A stretch of 53,730 bases of DNA from an uncultured Pelagibacteraceae bacterium (GCA_902589705.1 CACITX010000003.1:1-53730), one strand, 5' to 3'. Positions 45,031 to 53,730 are shown, counted from the stretch's first letter. The notes: generated by a model from the letters alone, not told the origin. Made by a program: numbers and translations.

Positions 45031-46019
45031 TGGAAAAATTTAAATCAGTTATACGAGATTATCCATTCATAGCTTTTATTATTGCTTTCGTAATTTTAGC
45101 TTTTGTACCTTCAGTAGTTTTCACGGATGTTTACCAATCACACCTTGCAACTTTAATATTTGTAAACATTGTTGTTGCTGCTGGACTTAATATTGTTAAG
45201 GGTTACTGTGGTCAGGTTACAGTAGGTCATGTTGGTTTGTTTGCGGTGGGCTCATATACTGCAGGTACATTATTCTTATATTTAGGCCTTGGCTTTTGGG
45301 TAACTTTACCCATCGCAATAATAGTTACAGCGTTTTTTGGCGTAGCAATGGGAATTCCTTCCTTTAGATTGGAAGGGCCTTATTTAGCCTTAGCTACACT
45401 GGGCGGAGGTGAAGCAATAAGATTATTTATTGAGAATGGAAATTTTTTCAGATCAACATTTGGAATTTCTGATATCCCCACTCCATCTTTAATGGGATTT
45501 AATTTTGACTCACCTGATAGATATTATTTTATTTCGATGACTGTAATGATTATTGCAGTTTATTTTTCATTTAGTATTTTAAGATCTGGAGTTGGAAGAG
45601 CTTTTATGTCTATAAGAGAGGATCCAATTTGTGCTGCAGCCGCTGGAATTAATGTAAAAAAATATAAAATCTTAGCTTTTATTCTGAGCGCTATGTTCGC
45701 TGGTGCTGCAGGTGCAGTTTATGCTCACATGCCTCCAGGGTACATTCATCCTAATAATTACACAGTTATAGAAATGGTAACCTTCTTGGCCATGGTTGTC
45801 CTAGGAGGTCTCGGTCATATTTGGGGTGGAATTATTGGCGCTATAGTAATTACAATTGTTTATGACTTAACTAGACCATTATATAAATATCAGCTTTTAA
45901 TATTTGGTTTAACAATTGTATTAACGATTTTATTTATGCCAAAGGGTTTAGGCGGTTTTATTGACAGATATTTTTTAGAAAAGAGATTTAAAAAGAAAAC
46001 TGGAACAGAAAAAACATAA
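45030..46019 (+). CDS. livM: Branched-chain-amino-acid-type ABC transporter permease LivM
   Basis: The 329 residues have about eight to ten membrane segments and the LivM family motifs GLNIVKGYCGQVTVGHVGLFAVG near 53-75, GPYLALATLGGGEAIRLFI near 115, GRAFMSIREDPICAAAAGINV near 189 and MVVLGGLGHIWGGIIGA near 255. It pairs with LivH, which lies on the opposite strand beyond livK. It is coupled by TAATG overlaps to both the oxygenase upstream and livG downstream. Confidence 0.92.
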   Translation: MEKFKSVIRDYPFIAFIIAFVILAFVPSVVFTDVYQSHLATLIFVNIVVAAGLNIVKGYCGQVTVGHVGLFAVGSYTAGTLFLYLGLGFWVTLPIAIIVTAFFGVAMGIPSFRLEGPYLALATLGGGEAIRLFIENGNFFRSTFGISDIPTPSLMGFNFDSPDRYYFISMTVMIIAVYFSFSILRSGVGRAFMSIREDPICAAAAGINVKKYKILAFILSAMFAGAAGAVYAHMPPGYIHPNNYTVIEMVTFLAMVVLGGLGHIWGGIIGAIVITIVYDLTRPLYKYQLLIFGLTIVLTILFMPKGLGGFIDRYFLEKRFKKKTGTEKT

Positions 46020-46816
46020 TGCTTTTAAAAACTAAACAACTCTCAAAATCTTTTGGTGGTCTTAAAGCCATGAATAAAGTTGATTTTGAGCTTCCTAAAA
46101 ATGAAATCAGAGGAATAATTGGTCCTAATGGATCAGGAAAAAGTACATTTTTCAATTTGGTTTCTGGCATCTATGATAGTGATCCTGGCAGTTATATTGA
46201 ATTTGATGGTCATGATATTACTTTTACTCCTCCACATGAGATTGCTAGTTATGGTTTATCAAGAACGTTCCAATTACTTAGACTTTATCAAGATATGACA
46301 GTTATAAATAATGTTATGTCGGGGTATCATACTAGAGTTCCTTATAAGTTTTTCGATGCAGTCATAGGAAGAAAAAAAATCTGGGATCAAGAAAGAGCAA
46401 TTAAAGAAGAAATGATGGAATTGCTATCATTTGTTGGTTTAGCTGATTATGCAGAGCTGAATGCAAGTGAACTTTCTGGAGGCCAGAGAAGACTTTTAGT
46501 TCTAGCTAGAGCTATTGCTATGAAACCTAAATTATTAATGTTAGATGAACCAGCAGCTGGATTATCGCCGGTCAATGTTGATAATTTAATGAAAATAATC
46601 ATGCAGCTGAAAGAAAAGTATGGCCTTACTCTTATTATTATAGAGCATATTTTAAAAGTCGTAATGGATACTTGTAATTCAGTAACTGTTTTTGACCACG
46701 GCCAGAAAATTGCAGAGGGCACTCCAGCTCAAGTTAAAGATGACAACGCTGTGATCGAGGCATATTTGGGTAAAAAAATGGACGATGAAGAAATGAGAAA
46801 GGCACTTGCAGTTTAA
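46019..46816 (+). CDS. livG: ABC transporter ATP-binding protein LivG
   Basis: The 265 residues contain Walker A GPNGSGKSTFFNL near 35-47, the signature LSGGQRRLLVLARAIA near 152 and Walker B LLMLDEPAAGLSP near 173, followed by IIIEHILKVVMDTCN with the switch His. The C-terminal EGTPAQVKDDNAVIEAYLG is the LivG-type end. It forms the ATPase pair with LivF. The start overlaps the livM stop. Confidence 0.93.
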   Translation: MLLKTKQLSKSFGGLKAMNKVDFELPKNEIRGIIGPNGSGKSTFFNLVSGIYDSDPGSYIEFDGHDITFTPPHEIASYGLSRTFQLLRLYQDMTVINNVMSGYHTRVPYKFFDAVIGRKKIWDQERAIKEEMMELLSFVGLADYAELNASELSGGQRRLLVLARAIAMKPKLLMLDEPAAGLSPVNVDNLMKIIMQLKEKYGLTLIIIEHILKVVMDTCNSVTVFDHGQKIAEGTPAQVKDDNAVIEAYLGKKMDDEEMRKALAV

Positions 46817-46852
46817 TATCGATTTGGTAATATTAATTTTCAACTTGATTCA

Positions 46853-47842
46853 ATGAGCCAGAACATAAAAAAAGTTTTTGAGAAACAAGGTTTTATAAGA
46901 CTCAAAGGCGTATTAGATTATAAAGAAGATTTAGAACCAGTTTTAAATGATATGGCATTTATTATGGACAGACTTGTTCATAGATTTGTACCAAAGAAAG
47001 ATAAAGTTAAAGTTTTAAAATATAATTTTAAAAGAAAATATTCTTACTTAGTAGGGTTAAGAATTCCTGAACTAGATCAATATTTTAACATAAGACTTCC
47101 TCAGAACAATATAAATGCTAATAGTGATTTTTTTGCAAGTCAATCAATATGGAATTTAATTAAAAATAAAAAGATTTTAGATAAGATTGAAAAAATTCTA
47201 GGACCCGAGATAGCTTCTAATCCTTGTCAGAATTCAAGAATAAAACAACCTGAAAAAAGAATTTTAAGTAAAAATCTTCATGATGGATTAGTTGGCAGAA
47301 CTCCATGGCATCAAGATGCTGGCGTAATGAATAAAAAAGGACAGAAAGGTACTGAATTAGTAACTTGTTGGATACCTTTTACTAGAACAAGAATTGAAAA
47401 CGGCTGTATGCTTGCTGTAAAAGAAAGTCATAAATACGGATTAGTTAATCATGTTACAGGCAGCAAAGGGCAGGTAGAAATAAAAGGTAAAGAGATGATT
47501 GATAAATTGCCATCAATTGCTCTTGAAGCAGATGTTGGAGATATAATATTATTAAATAAATATCTACTCCATTGTTCGCTTCCAAATAAATCTAAAAATT
47601 TTAGAATAAGTATGGACTTAAGATATAATAAAGCAGGCCAGCCTTCTGGAAGAGATCCATTACCTAGTTTTATTGTCAAAAGTAAAAGCAAAAACAAAAT
47701 CAAAGTACAAAATTACAAACAGTGGATTGCTTTATGGGAAGAAGCTAAAGTAAAATGCATTCCAAGAAAATGGTCTTATAAATATCCATTACCAACTTTT
47801 AAAGGAAACAGAAGAGATTTAACAAATATTATATCTTCTTAA
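46853..47842 (+). CDS. Phytanoyl-CoA dioxygenase (PhyH) family protein
   Basis: PhyH enzymes are 2OG-Fe(II) oxygenases acting on fatty acyl-CoA or on small polar molecules such as phosphonates and ectoine. The 329 residues show H153-x-D155 in TPWHQDAGV, distal H240 in YLLHCSLPN, and R251 eleven residues later. TCWIPFTRTRIENGCMLAVK near 171-190 is the typical PhyH segment, where family members often read W-x-A-L-D-x-x-x-x-x-N-G. It follows livG by 36 bp and precedes the EamA gene by 3 bp, so it belongs to the same operon. Confidence 0.88.
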   Translation: MSQNIKKVFEKQGFIRLKGVLDYKEDLEPVLNDMAFIMDRLVHRFVPKKDKVKVLKYNFKRKYSYLVGLRIPELDQYFNIRLPQNNINANSDFFASQSIWNLIKNKKILDKIEKILGPEIASNPCQNSRIKQPEKRILSKNLHDGLVGRTPWHQDAGVMNKKGQKGTELVTCWIPFTRTRIENGCMLAVKESHKYGLVNHVTGSKGQVEIKGKEMIDKLPSIALEADVGDIILLNKYLLHCSLPNKSKNFRISMDLRYNKAGQPSGRDPLPSFIVKSKSKNKIKVQNYKQWIALWEEAKVKCIPRKWSYKYPLPTFKGNRRDLTNIISS

Positions 47843-47845
47843 TTA

Positions 47846-48769
47846 ATGCAATCAGTTACTAAAGGAGTCTATTACAAAGACTTCGCCCTCGCTTTACTTG
47901 GGTATTTTTTGTTTGTCTGCCAAGATACGGTTAATAAAGATTTAATTACAAGATATCACGCAACTCAAATTGTTTTATTTGCATCTATTGCTGCATTGAT
48001 TACTGTGGTCATCTATACTCAATGGAAAAATGCGTGGCATAAAATAAGAAAAGCTAACTTCACTGTTCATTTCTTTAGGACTTTAACTATGTTTTTAGCA
48101 ATGAGTTGCTTTATATATTCTACTTTCTTTCTTCCACTAACTACTCTTTATAGTATAATCTTTACTATTCCTTTATTGTTGACTATTGGTGGAGCAATCT
48201 TTTTAAATGAAAAAGTAAGCTGGCGAAGATATTTTGCTACTGGTGTAGGATTTATTGGTGCGATTATCGCAATTGACCCTTTAGGTAGTGAATTTACCAA
48301 AATAGGGATAATAGCTATTCTTATGCCTTTATTTCCTACAGCAAGTTATTTAATTGTGAGAAAATATGGGCACCAAGAAACGTTATACTCGTTTTTAATC
48401 TACGGTAAATTATTGATGATATTATTTTCGTCATTAATAGCTGTTTATTTCTATAAACCCATGCCTTTAAATGATTTAGTAACTAATTTAGGATCTGGCA
48501 TTTTAAGAGGGATAGGAATTATATTTGTAATTAACTCAGCGAGACATTTGCCGTCATCAATTTTTGCATCTGCACAGTACATTCAAATATTAGCTGGGGG
48601 AATTTTAGGTTATTTAATATTTAAAGATATACCAACAATCAATGTTTATATCGGTAGTATTTTAATTATTGGAGCAGGTCTTTATATTATATTAAGGGAA
48701 GCAAAATTAGGAGTAAATATAGTTACATCCACTACTAGACACCCAACTATACCTATTAAAAAGGATTAA
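47846..48769 (+). CDS. EamA/DMT-superfamily membrane transporter
   Basis: The 307-residue protein has about ten membrane helices in two repeats of the EamA type. LALLGYFLFVCQDTVNKDL near 15, TLYSIIFTIPLLLTIGGAIFLNEKVSWRR-type sequence near 96-124 and SSIFASAQYIQILAGGILGY near 232 are characteristic. The family exports or imports small metabolites such as amino acids and sugars. It ends the plus-strand operon and its stop overlaps the convergent PanB-like gene by 4 bp. A role in exporting a product or inhibitor from this pathway is possible. Confidence 0.87.
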   Translation: MQSVTKGVYYKDFALALLGYFLFVCQDTVNKDLITRYHATQIVLFASIAALITVVIYTQWKNAWHKIRKANFTVHFFRTLTMFLAMSCFIYSTFFLPLTTLYSIIFTIPLLLTIGGAIFLNEKVSWRRYFATGVGFIGAIIAIDPLGSEFTKIGIIAILMPLFPTASYLIVRKYGHQETLYSFLIYGKLLMILFSSLIAVYFYKPMPLNDLVTNLGSGILRGIGIIFVINSARHLPSSIFASAQYIQILAGGILGYLIFKDIPTINVYIGSILIIGAGLYIILREAKLGVNIVTSTTRHPTIPIKKD

Positions 48770-49578
48770 AGTTTCTTCTTAAAATTTTCTAGAATTTCTT
48801 CACTAACATTTACTGAATTTTCAGGTCCAGGAAATTTCCCCTCTAAACTATCTTTAATAAATGCTTTAAGCGCTTTAACTCTTTCAATTTCAATATCTTC
48901 TCTCATTTTTTTTAGATTTGTATAAGCTTTAGCGTGGCGTGGAGATTTTTCTTGTTCACCGCAAATATCATTCATAAATAAGTACATTACATCAGCTTTT
49001 TTTCCTGATCCTAAAGAAACAGTAGAAATTTTTGTTCTTTTCGATATTTCACCCATTACATTTTCTGGAATAACTTCACATTCTGCAGAAAAAGCACCTG
49101 CTTCTTCCAATCTTTTAAATCTTTTATATAATTCATATGCTTCGTCAGCAGTTTTTCCAACTGCTCTTAATCCTCCAATCCAAGTTGATTTTCTTGGAAC
49201 CAAGCCTAGATGACCCATCACTGGAACATCCTCTTTTGCTAGCATTGAAACAATATCCATACTTCTAGCTGTCATCACTGCGTCAGCTCCTTTTTCTAGT
49301 GCAGTAAAAGCACCTCGTAAAACATCTTCAGCTGTTGGATAATTATGCAATTCTAAAGCAGCTGTATAAAAAAGTTTTTTAGATCCCTCTCTAACCTTTT
49401 TTACATTATACGCGCTTCCAATAATCATATCAAAACCTGCTTCTTCTGCAGCTTTTGCCTCTAATGCATTGTTTGCTGTTACTTGAGTTAAAACTTTTTT
49501 TCCTTTTGCTGCAATAATTTCTCCAACTGTAATATTTCTTTGAGCGGGTTGAGCAGCCCATGTGTAAATGTTTTTCAT
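48766..49578 (-). CDS. PanB-fold (PEP mutase/isocitrate lyase superfamily) enzyme, not canonical PanB
   Basis: The 270 residues align with ketopantoate hydroxymethyltransferase along most of their length: VPVMGHLGLVPRKSTWIGGL near 118-137, RLEEAGAFSAECEVIPENV near 161 and ISTVSLGSGKKADVMYLFMND near 189. By eye alignment the PanB metal and substrate residues are replaced: D45 is S55 in IIGSAYN, D84 falls at A74, and K112 falls at M102. A different substrate, perhaps retro-aldol cleavage of a branched hydroxy- or oxoacid, is likely. It overlaps the upstream MarR-like gene by 4 bp (ATGA) and converges on the EamA gene. Confidence 0.8.
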   Translation of the reverse strand: MKNIYTWAAQPAQRNITVGEIIAAKGKKVLTQVTANNALEAKAAEEAGFDMIIGSAYNVKKVREGSKKLFYTAALELHNYPTAEDVLRGAFTALEKGADAVMTARSMDIVSMLAKEDVPVMGHLGLVPRKSTWIGGLRAVGKTADEAYELYKRFKRLEEAGAFSAECEVIPENVMGEISKRTKISTVSLGSGKKADVMYLFMNDICGEQEKSPRHAKAYTNLKKMREDIEIERVKALKAFIKDSLEGKFPGPENSVNVSEEILENFKKKL

Positions 49579-49961
49579 TTCAAATTAATATCTTTGTAAA
49601 GCCAGGCCCTTTTAGCAACATACTTTTCAAACTCTTTTACAGTCAATTCTGTCGGTAAAATAAATATAGATCTTTTATCATTAGTGTTTCTAATAGTTTT
49701 AAAGTAATTTTTTTTTACAGCTGCATCGATATAGGCATTTGAAGTCATATAAGATTTTTCCACAAATCTTATGAGCTGATTTTTAGTTACCGTCTCACCT
49801 TTAAAAAAAGAAATCATAACCCTATGAAGCATGACCCAATGTGCTGGGGTCATAGAAAACCAATTCAAAACTTCATTTTGTGCTTTATCAGTAAAATCCT
49901 TTAGAGAAACTTCAGATAATTTAGTTATCTTTTTAAGTCTTTTATTAGAGCTAGCAACCAT
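49575..49961 (-). CDS. MarR-like winged-helix transcriptional regulator
   Basis: The 128 residues fit a small MarR-type DNA-binding protein. LHRVMISFFKGETVTKNQLIRF and SYMTSNAYIDAAVKKNYFKTI (about 45-90) form the helix-turn-helix, and RNTNDKRSIFILPTELTVKEF (about 91-111) gives the wing with the D-x-R-S pattern and the returning dimerisation helix. Such regulators usually respond to aromatic or carboxylic-acid ligands. It is the first gene of a two-gene unit with the PanB-like enzyme. A 29-bp inverted repeat directly precedes its start codon and could be an autoregulatory operator. Confidence 0.72.
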   Translation of the reverse strand: MVASSNKRLKKITKLSEVSLKDFTDKAQNEVLNWFSMTPAHWVMLHRVMISFFKGETVTKNQLIRFVEKSYMTSNAYIDAAVKKNYFKTIRNTNDKRSIFILPTELTVKEFEKYVAKRAWLYKDINLK

Positions 49962-49990
49962 AAATATTTTAAATTTTAATTAAAATATTT
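49962..49990. promoter_or_regulatory. Inverted repeat before the MarR-like gene, candidate operator
   Basis: AAATATTTTAA at 49962-49972 is perfectly repeated in inverse at 49980-49990, with a 7-nt centre. It abuts the start codon of the regulator gene. MarR proteins bind such palindromes near their own genes. The repeat is purely A and T, so chance occurrence in this genome is a real possibility, and it could also act as a weak terminator for the upstream gene. Confidence 0.35.
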
Positions 49991-50014
49991 ATTCATATCA
50001 ATGATTTCTTATGA

Positions 50015-50980
50015 TTATTTAGAGGCTAGTTCTTTGTATATATTATTTACTCTATGAACTTCTTCAGGAATATTAAAGTAACATTCATATTCAATTTCTT
50101 CAGGAGTGACATCAAAATGATAGTGACCAGCATCTTGTGTTCCTTTGTAAGAATGAAAATGAGTATGTTCTCCTGACTCTCTTAAGTTTAGCTTTCCTCC
50201 TGTTGGATCTCCAGTCCAAAGTATCGAATAGCACTGAAAATGAGGTCCGATTGGTTCATAAAATTTTAAAAAATCTTTTACACATTTCATTTGTTTAGGA
50301 TCGTAGTATTCATGTTTTATTGTATCGTAATCTGGCTGAACATGAGATTTAATTTTACCGTTTAATATTCTAAAGACACCTGCAACAGCAAAATGATTGT
50401 CATTTTCAGTTGATAATTTTTCTTTTAAGGCAGTCCTCATTGCTTGGGGTAATGAACCTTGTTTACCTGACCTACCCTTGATAATGATCTTAATAACCTT
50501 ACCTGGCTTTCCATCTGAATAATAAATATTTCCTAACCCTCCATGTTTACGAGCAGTGTATTTTGATGATTTGCATTTTTGATTTTCATCCACTTGCGCA
50601 ATAATTGATCTAGACTCATTTGTTATGAGGTTTTCATTGATTACCAATTCACCGCAATGACCACCGAGGCATGACATAGCGCCAGAACCAGCACCGAGCG
50701 CATAAGATTTTTCCGAACCAATTTTTTTTGCTATTTCTTCATAGTCAAACTCAGCACCAATCAATTTTTTATCATGCATGTAAGGTTCACCACCTACATC
50801 AATAATTTTTTGATTACCGCTTAACCCTTCAGCTGGACAATCCCATTGTTTTAAGTTTGGGCAATCCACAATTGATATTTCAACTAATTTGTAATTTTTT
50901 TGTAACCCTTTTTTTAAAGCTTCTGAAATTTGTTCTAAGGAAGTTTTGGCAAATTGTGCTTTTTCAATTGTTAATTCCAT
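50015..50980 (-). CDS. C11orf54/PTD012 (DUF1907) family zinc protein
   Basis: The 321 residues match the family of human C11orf54, a zinc-binding protein with reported ester-hydrolase activity in vitro. Family marks are DCPNLKQWDCPAEGLSG near 39, DVGGEPYMHD near 61, ALGAGSGAMSCLGGHCGELV near 94 and the zinc-binding cluster GEHTHFHSYKGTQDAGHYHF near 271-290, which holds several His in an H-x-H-type array. Biological function in bacteria is unknown. It stands alone between the MarR-like gene and a divergent hydratase gene, so its link with the pathway is only positional. Confidence 0.85.
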   Translation of the reverse strand: MELTIEKAQFAKTSLEQISEALKKGLQKNYKLVEISIVDCPNLKQWDCPAEGLSGNQKIIDVGGEPYMHDKKLIGAEFDYEEIAKKIGSEKSYALGAGSGAMSCLGGHCGELVINENLITNESRSIIAQVDENQKCKSSKYTARKHGGLGNIYYSDGKPGKVIKIIIKGRSGKQGSLPQAMRTALKEKLSTENDNHFAVAGVFRILNGKIKSHVQPDYDTIKHEYYDPKQMKCVKDFLKFYEPIGPHFQCYSILWTGDPTGGKLNLRESGEHTHFHSYKGTQDAGHYHFDVTPEEIEYECYFNIPEEVHRVNNIYKELASK

Positions 50981-51044
50981 ATTGTATTAATACTATAAAA
51001 ATAAGATAATCAAATTAAATCTAAATATTATATATAATTATTAT

Positions 51045-51824
51045 ATGAATAAGTTAGGAACCGATTTAGCAGATGCTTGGTTGAATAAGAAGTTAGTAGA
51101 CCTAAATAAATTTAATAATAATGAAATACCTAAAACACGTGAAGAAGCTTATAAAGCCCTGAACATTTTTTATAAGAAGTTAAATAAAAAAACAGTTGGA
51201 TGGAAAATAGGAGCAGTTGCTAAGGAGGTGCAAAAAGAAGAAGGCTTTGACGGTCCAGTTCCTGGAAAAATATTTGAAGAAACAATTTTAGAACCTGATT
51301 GCGAAATAAAATTTGATGATATTCCTGCATCAAATCTTGAGTGTGAATATGCTTTTAAATTTAATAAAGACTTTAAAATTGATGATAATTTAAATGATGA
51401 ACTTCATAACTTAAGCCTATTTACAGCCATAGATATTACTTCATCTCGATATGTACAAAGTTCAAAAGAAAAGTTTAGTAAATTAACTCAAATGTATTTG
51501 GGTATCTCTGATCATGGAAACGGGGGGAAAATAATAATAGGTAATGAAATTAAAAATTGGAAAAATGCTGAAATAAACAATGTCAAAATTACGTTAAAAA
51601 TAAATGACCAGTTAACTGAACCTTTTTTTACTGGTTCAAAAAGAATAGATCCTAAAGTTTCATTAAAAGCTTTTATAGATGAGTTCAAAGAAAAAAGAAT
51701 GATTTTTAATAAAGGAGACTATCTACTTTGTGGTTCTTTAACTCAACCCTACAGTATAAGGATGAATGATAAAATAGTTGTTAATTATGAAAATTTAGGG
51801 AATATTAAAATTAAGGTATCATGA
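51045..51824 (+). CDS. 2-keto-4-pentenoate hydratase / 2-oxo-3-hexenedioate decarboxylase family enzyme
   Basis: Members (MhpD, XylJ/K type, in the FAH superfamily) hydrate or decarboxylate 2-oxo-enoic acids in meta-cleavage pathways. The 259 residues show GWKIGAVAKEVQ near 56, the metal-binding ExE in NLECEYAF near 99-106, FTAIDITSSRY near 126 and GDYLLCGSLTQPYSI near 227-241. It is coupled to the SDR gene by a 4-bp overlap. The ring-cleavage dioxygenase that would precede it is not in this window, so the true substrate is uncertain. Confidence 0.85.
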   Translation: MNKLGTDLADAWLNKKLVDLNKFNNNEIPKTREEAYKALNIFYKKLNKKTVGWKIGAVAKEVQKEEGFDGPVPGKIFEETILEPDCEIKFDDIPASNLECEYAFKFNKDFKIDDNLNDELHNLSLFTAIDITSSRYVQSSKEKFSKLTQMYLGISDHGNGGKIIIGNEIKNWKNAEINNVKITLKINDQLTEPFFTGSKRIDPKVSLKAFIDEFKEKRMIFNKGDYLLCGSLTQPYSIRMNDKIVVNYENLGNIKIKVS

Positions 51825-52570
51825 TGAAAACAGCTTTAATAACTGGAGCAAGTCAAGGAATAGGCGCAGCAATCGCTAACGAACTAAATAACAAAAAAAT
51901 CAAAGTCATTTTAGTATCAAGATCAAAAAAGAAATTAAAAGGTATTCAAAATAATTTAAGTTACCCAAAAAATTCTTTCATTATTGCTAGGGATTTAAGA
52001 TCTTTATCTGCGTGTAATGCGATTGGAAAAAAAATAAAAAGACTAAATTATTTAATTAATGTTGCTGGTGCGACTAAAGGGGGGAAGTTTTTAAATTTAA
52101 AAGATAATATTTGGGATGATGGTTTTAATTTAAAATTTAAAGCAGCTGTGAGATTAAGTAGAGCTTTATGGCCGGTGCTTAAAAAAAATAAAGGTAAAGT
52201 AATTAACATTGGCGGCGGTGCGGCCAGGAACCCTTCTCACACTTTTATGATTGGTGGGGCAGTAAACTCTGCTTTAAATAATTTTTCAAAAGCCTTAGCT
52301 ATACAGGGTAGAATTGATAAAGTTTCTGTTTCAATTATTCATCCGGGAATGACCTTGACTGGAAGATTACAAAAATTATTAGAGACAGATTCTAAGATTT
52401 TTAAAAAAAGTGTGAACAGACTACTTAAAGAAAGATGTAAAGCCGATAAGATTAAGAGACCAACCAAACCAGATGAAATTGCAAAACTTGTTTTAAAATT
52501 AATAAGAAATAGAAATTCAAATTTCAAAAATTTATCGATTGATGGTGGAAGAATTAAAAACTTAAAATAA
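51821..52570 (+). CDS. Short-chain dehydrogenase/reductase-like protein lacking the YxxxK pair
   Basis: The 249 residues have the SDR nucleotide-binding start TALITGASQGIGAAIANEL and NVAGATKGG near 80 in place of NNAG. The active-site region VINIGGGAARNPSHTF, then MIGGAVNSALNNFSKALA, aligns with the usual S...YxxxKxAL pattern, but Tyr falls at G145 and Lys at N149, and the Ser position is Gly. IIHPGMTLTGRL near 174 is the normal post-catalytic segment. It may be a non-dehydrogenase SDR with another chemistry. It overlaps the hydratase gene and converges on the aminotransferase gene. Confidence 0.83.
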   Translation: MMKTALITGASQGIGAAIANELNNKKIKVILVSRSKKKLKGIQNNLSYPKNSFIIARDLRSLSACNAIGKKIKRLNYLINVAGATKGGKFLNLKDNIWDDGFNLKFKAAVRLSRALWPVLKKNKGKVINIGGGAARNPSHTFMIGGAVNSALNNFSKALAIQGRIDKVSVSIIHPGMTLTGRLQKLLETDSKIFKKSVNRLLKERCKADKIKRPTKPDEIAKLVLKLIRNRNSNFKNLSIDGGRIKNLK

Positions 52571-52590
52571 GAAAATCAATAATTTATTAT

Positions 52591-53730
<1,140 letters not shown>

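Noticed and set aside
40114..49578. Pantothenate biosynthesis locus (PanE plus PanB)
   Set aside because: Both proteins lack residues canonical for their reactions, panC is not visible, and the neighbours are catabolic and transport genes.

Overview
The window looks like an alphaproteobacterium of the SAR11 (Pelagibacterales) type. I infer this from the very AT-rich DNA (about 30% GC by eye), lysine/asparagine/isoleucine-rich proteins, genes packed with 1-25 bp overlaps, almost no intergenic DNA, and alphaproteobacterial features (meso-DAP MurE, a DUF1022/ELM1-family gene, DnaG lacking most zinc ligands, a yqeY-dnaG-rpoD run). No phage, insertion sequence, integrase or CRISPR array was seen.

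Region 1 (1-15.7 kb, minus strand) is one long division and cell wall (dcw) operon. In transcription order it reads mraZ, ftsZ, rsmH, ftsL, ftsI, a murE-murF fusion, mraY, murD, ftsW, murG, murC, murB, ddl and the start of a probable ftsQ cut by the window edge. Finding ftsZ second, straight after mraZ, is unusual. Three TGGGN repeats at 10-bp spacing overlap a good promoter ahead of mraZ, which fits MraZ autorepression.

Region 2 (15.7-25.5 kb) holds housekeeping genes: RNase P RNA, an AmpD-like amidase, mlaA-mlaC, a CAT-anticodon tRNA (probably Ile2), a small membrane protein, a GT-C glycosyltransferase split by a one-base frameshift in a homopolymer, an SGNH hydrolase, and yqeY-dnaG-rpoD.

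Region 3 (25.5-32.6 kb) has carA-carB behind a clear promoter, a 2OG-Fe(II) oxygenase paired with an ELM1-family gene, and trxB.

Region 4 (32.6-52.6 kb) is the most interesting part, an apparently uncharacterised uptake and catabolic locus. A ten-gene minus-strand operon (livF, livH, PanE-like reductase, acyl-CoA ligase, MenB/BadI-like crotonase, enolase-superfamily enzyme, CitE-like lyase, three Gfo/Idh/MocA dehydrogenases) diverges from a plus-strand operon (livK, 2OG oxygenase, livM, livG, PhyH-type dioxygenase, EamA exporter). Beyond them lie a PanB-fold enzyme coupled to a MarR-like regulator, a C11orf54/DUF1907 homologue, a hydratase/decarboxylase of the FAH/MhpD type and an SDR. The layout suggests import of an organic acid or polar metabolite by a branched-chain-amino-acid-type ABC transporter, oxidation by non-haem iron and NAD(P) enzymes, CoA activation and C-C cleavage. 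Several members (PanB-like, PanE-like, enolase-like, SDR) lack residues canonical for their families, so family names probably mislead about substrate. The substrate cannot be read from sequence.

The right edge (52.6-53.7 kb) carries a class I aspartate aminotransferase truncated at its 5' end.
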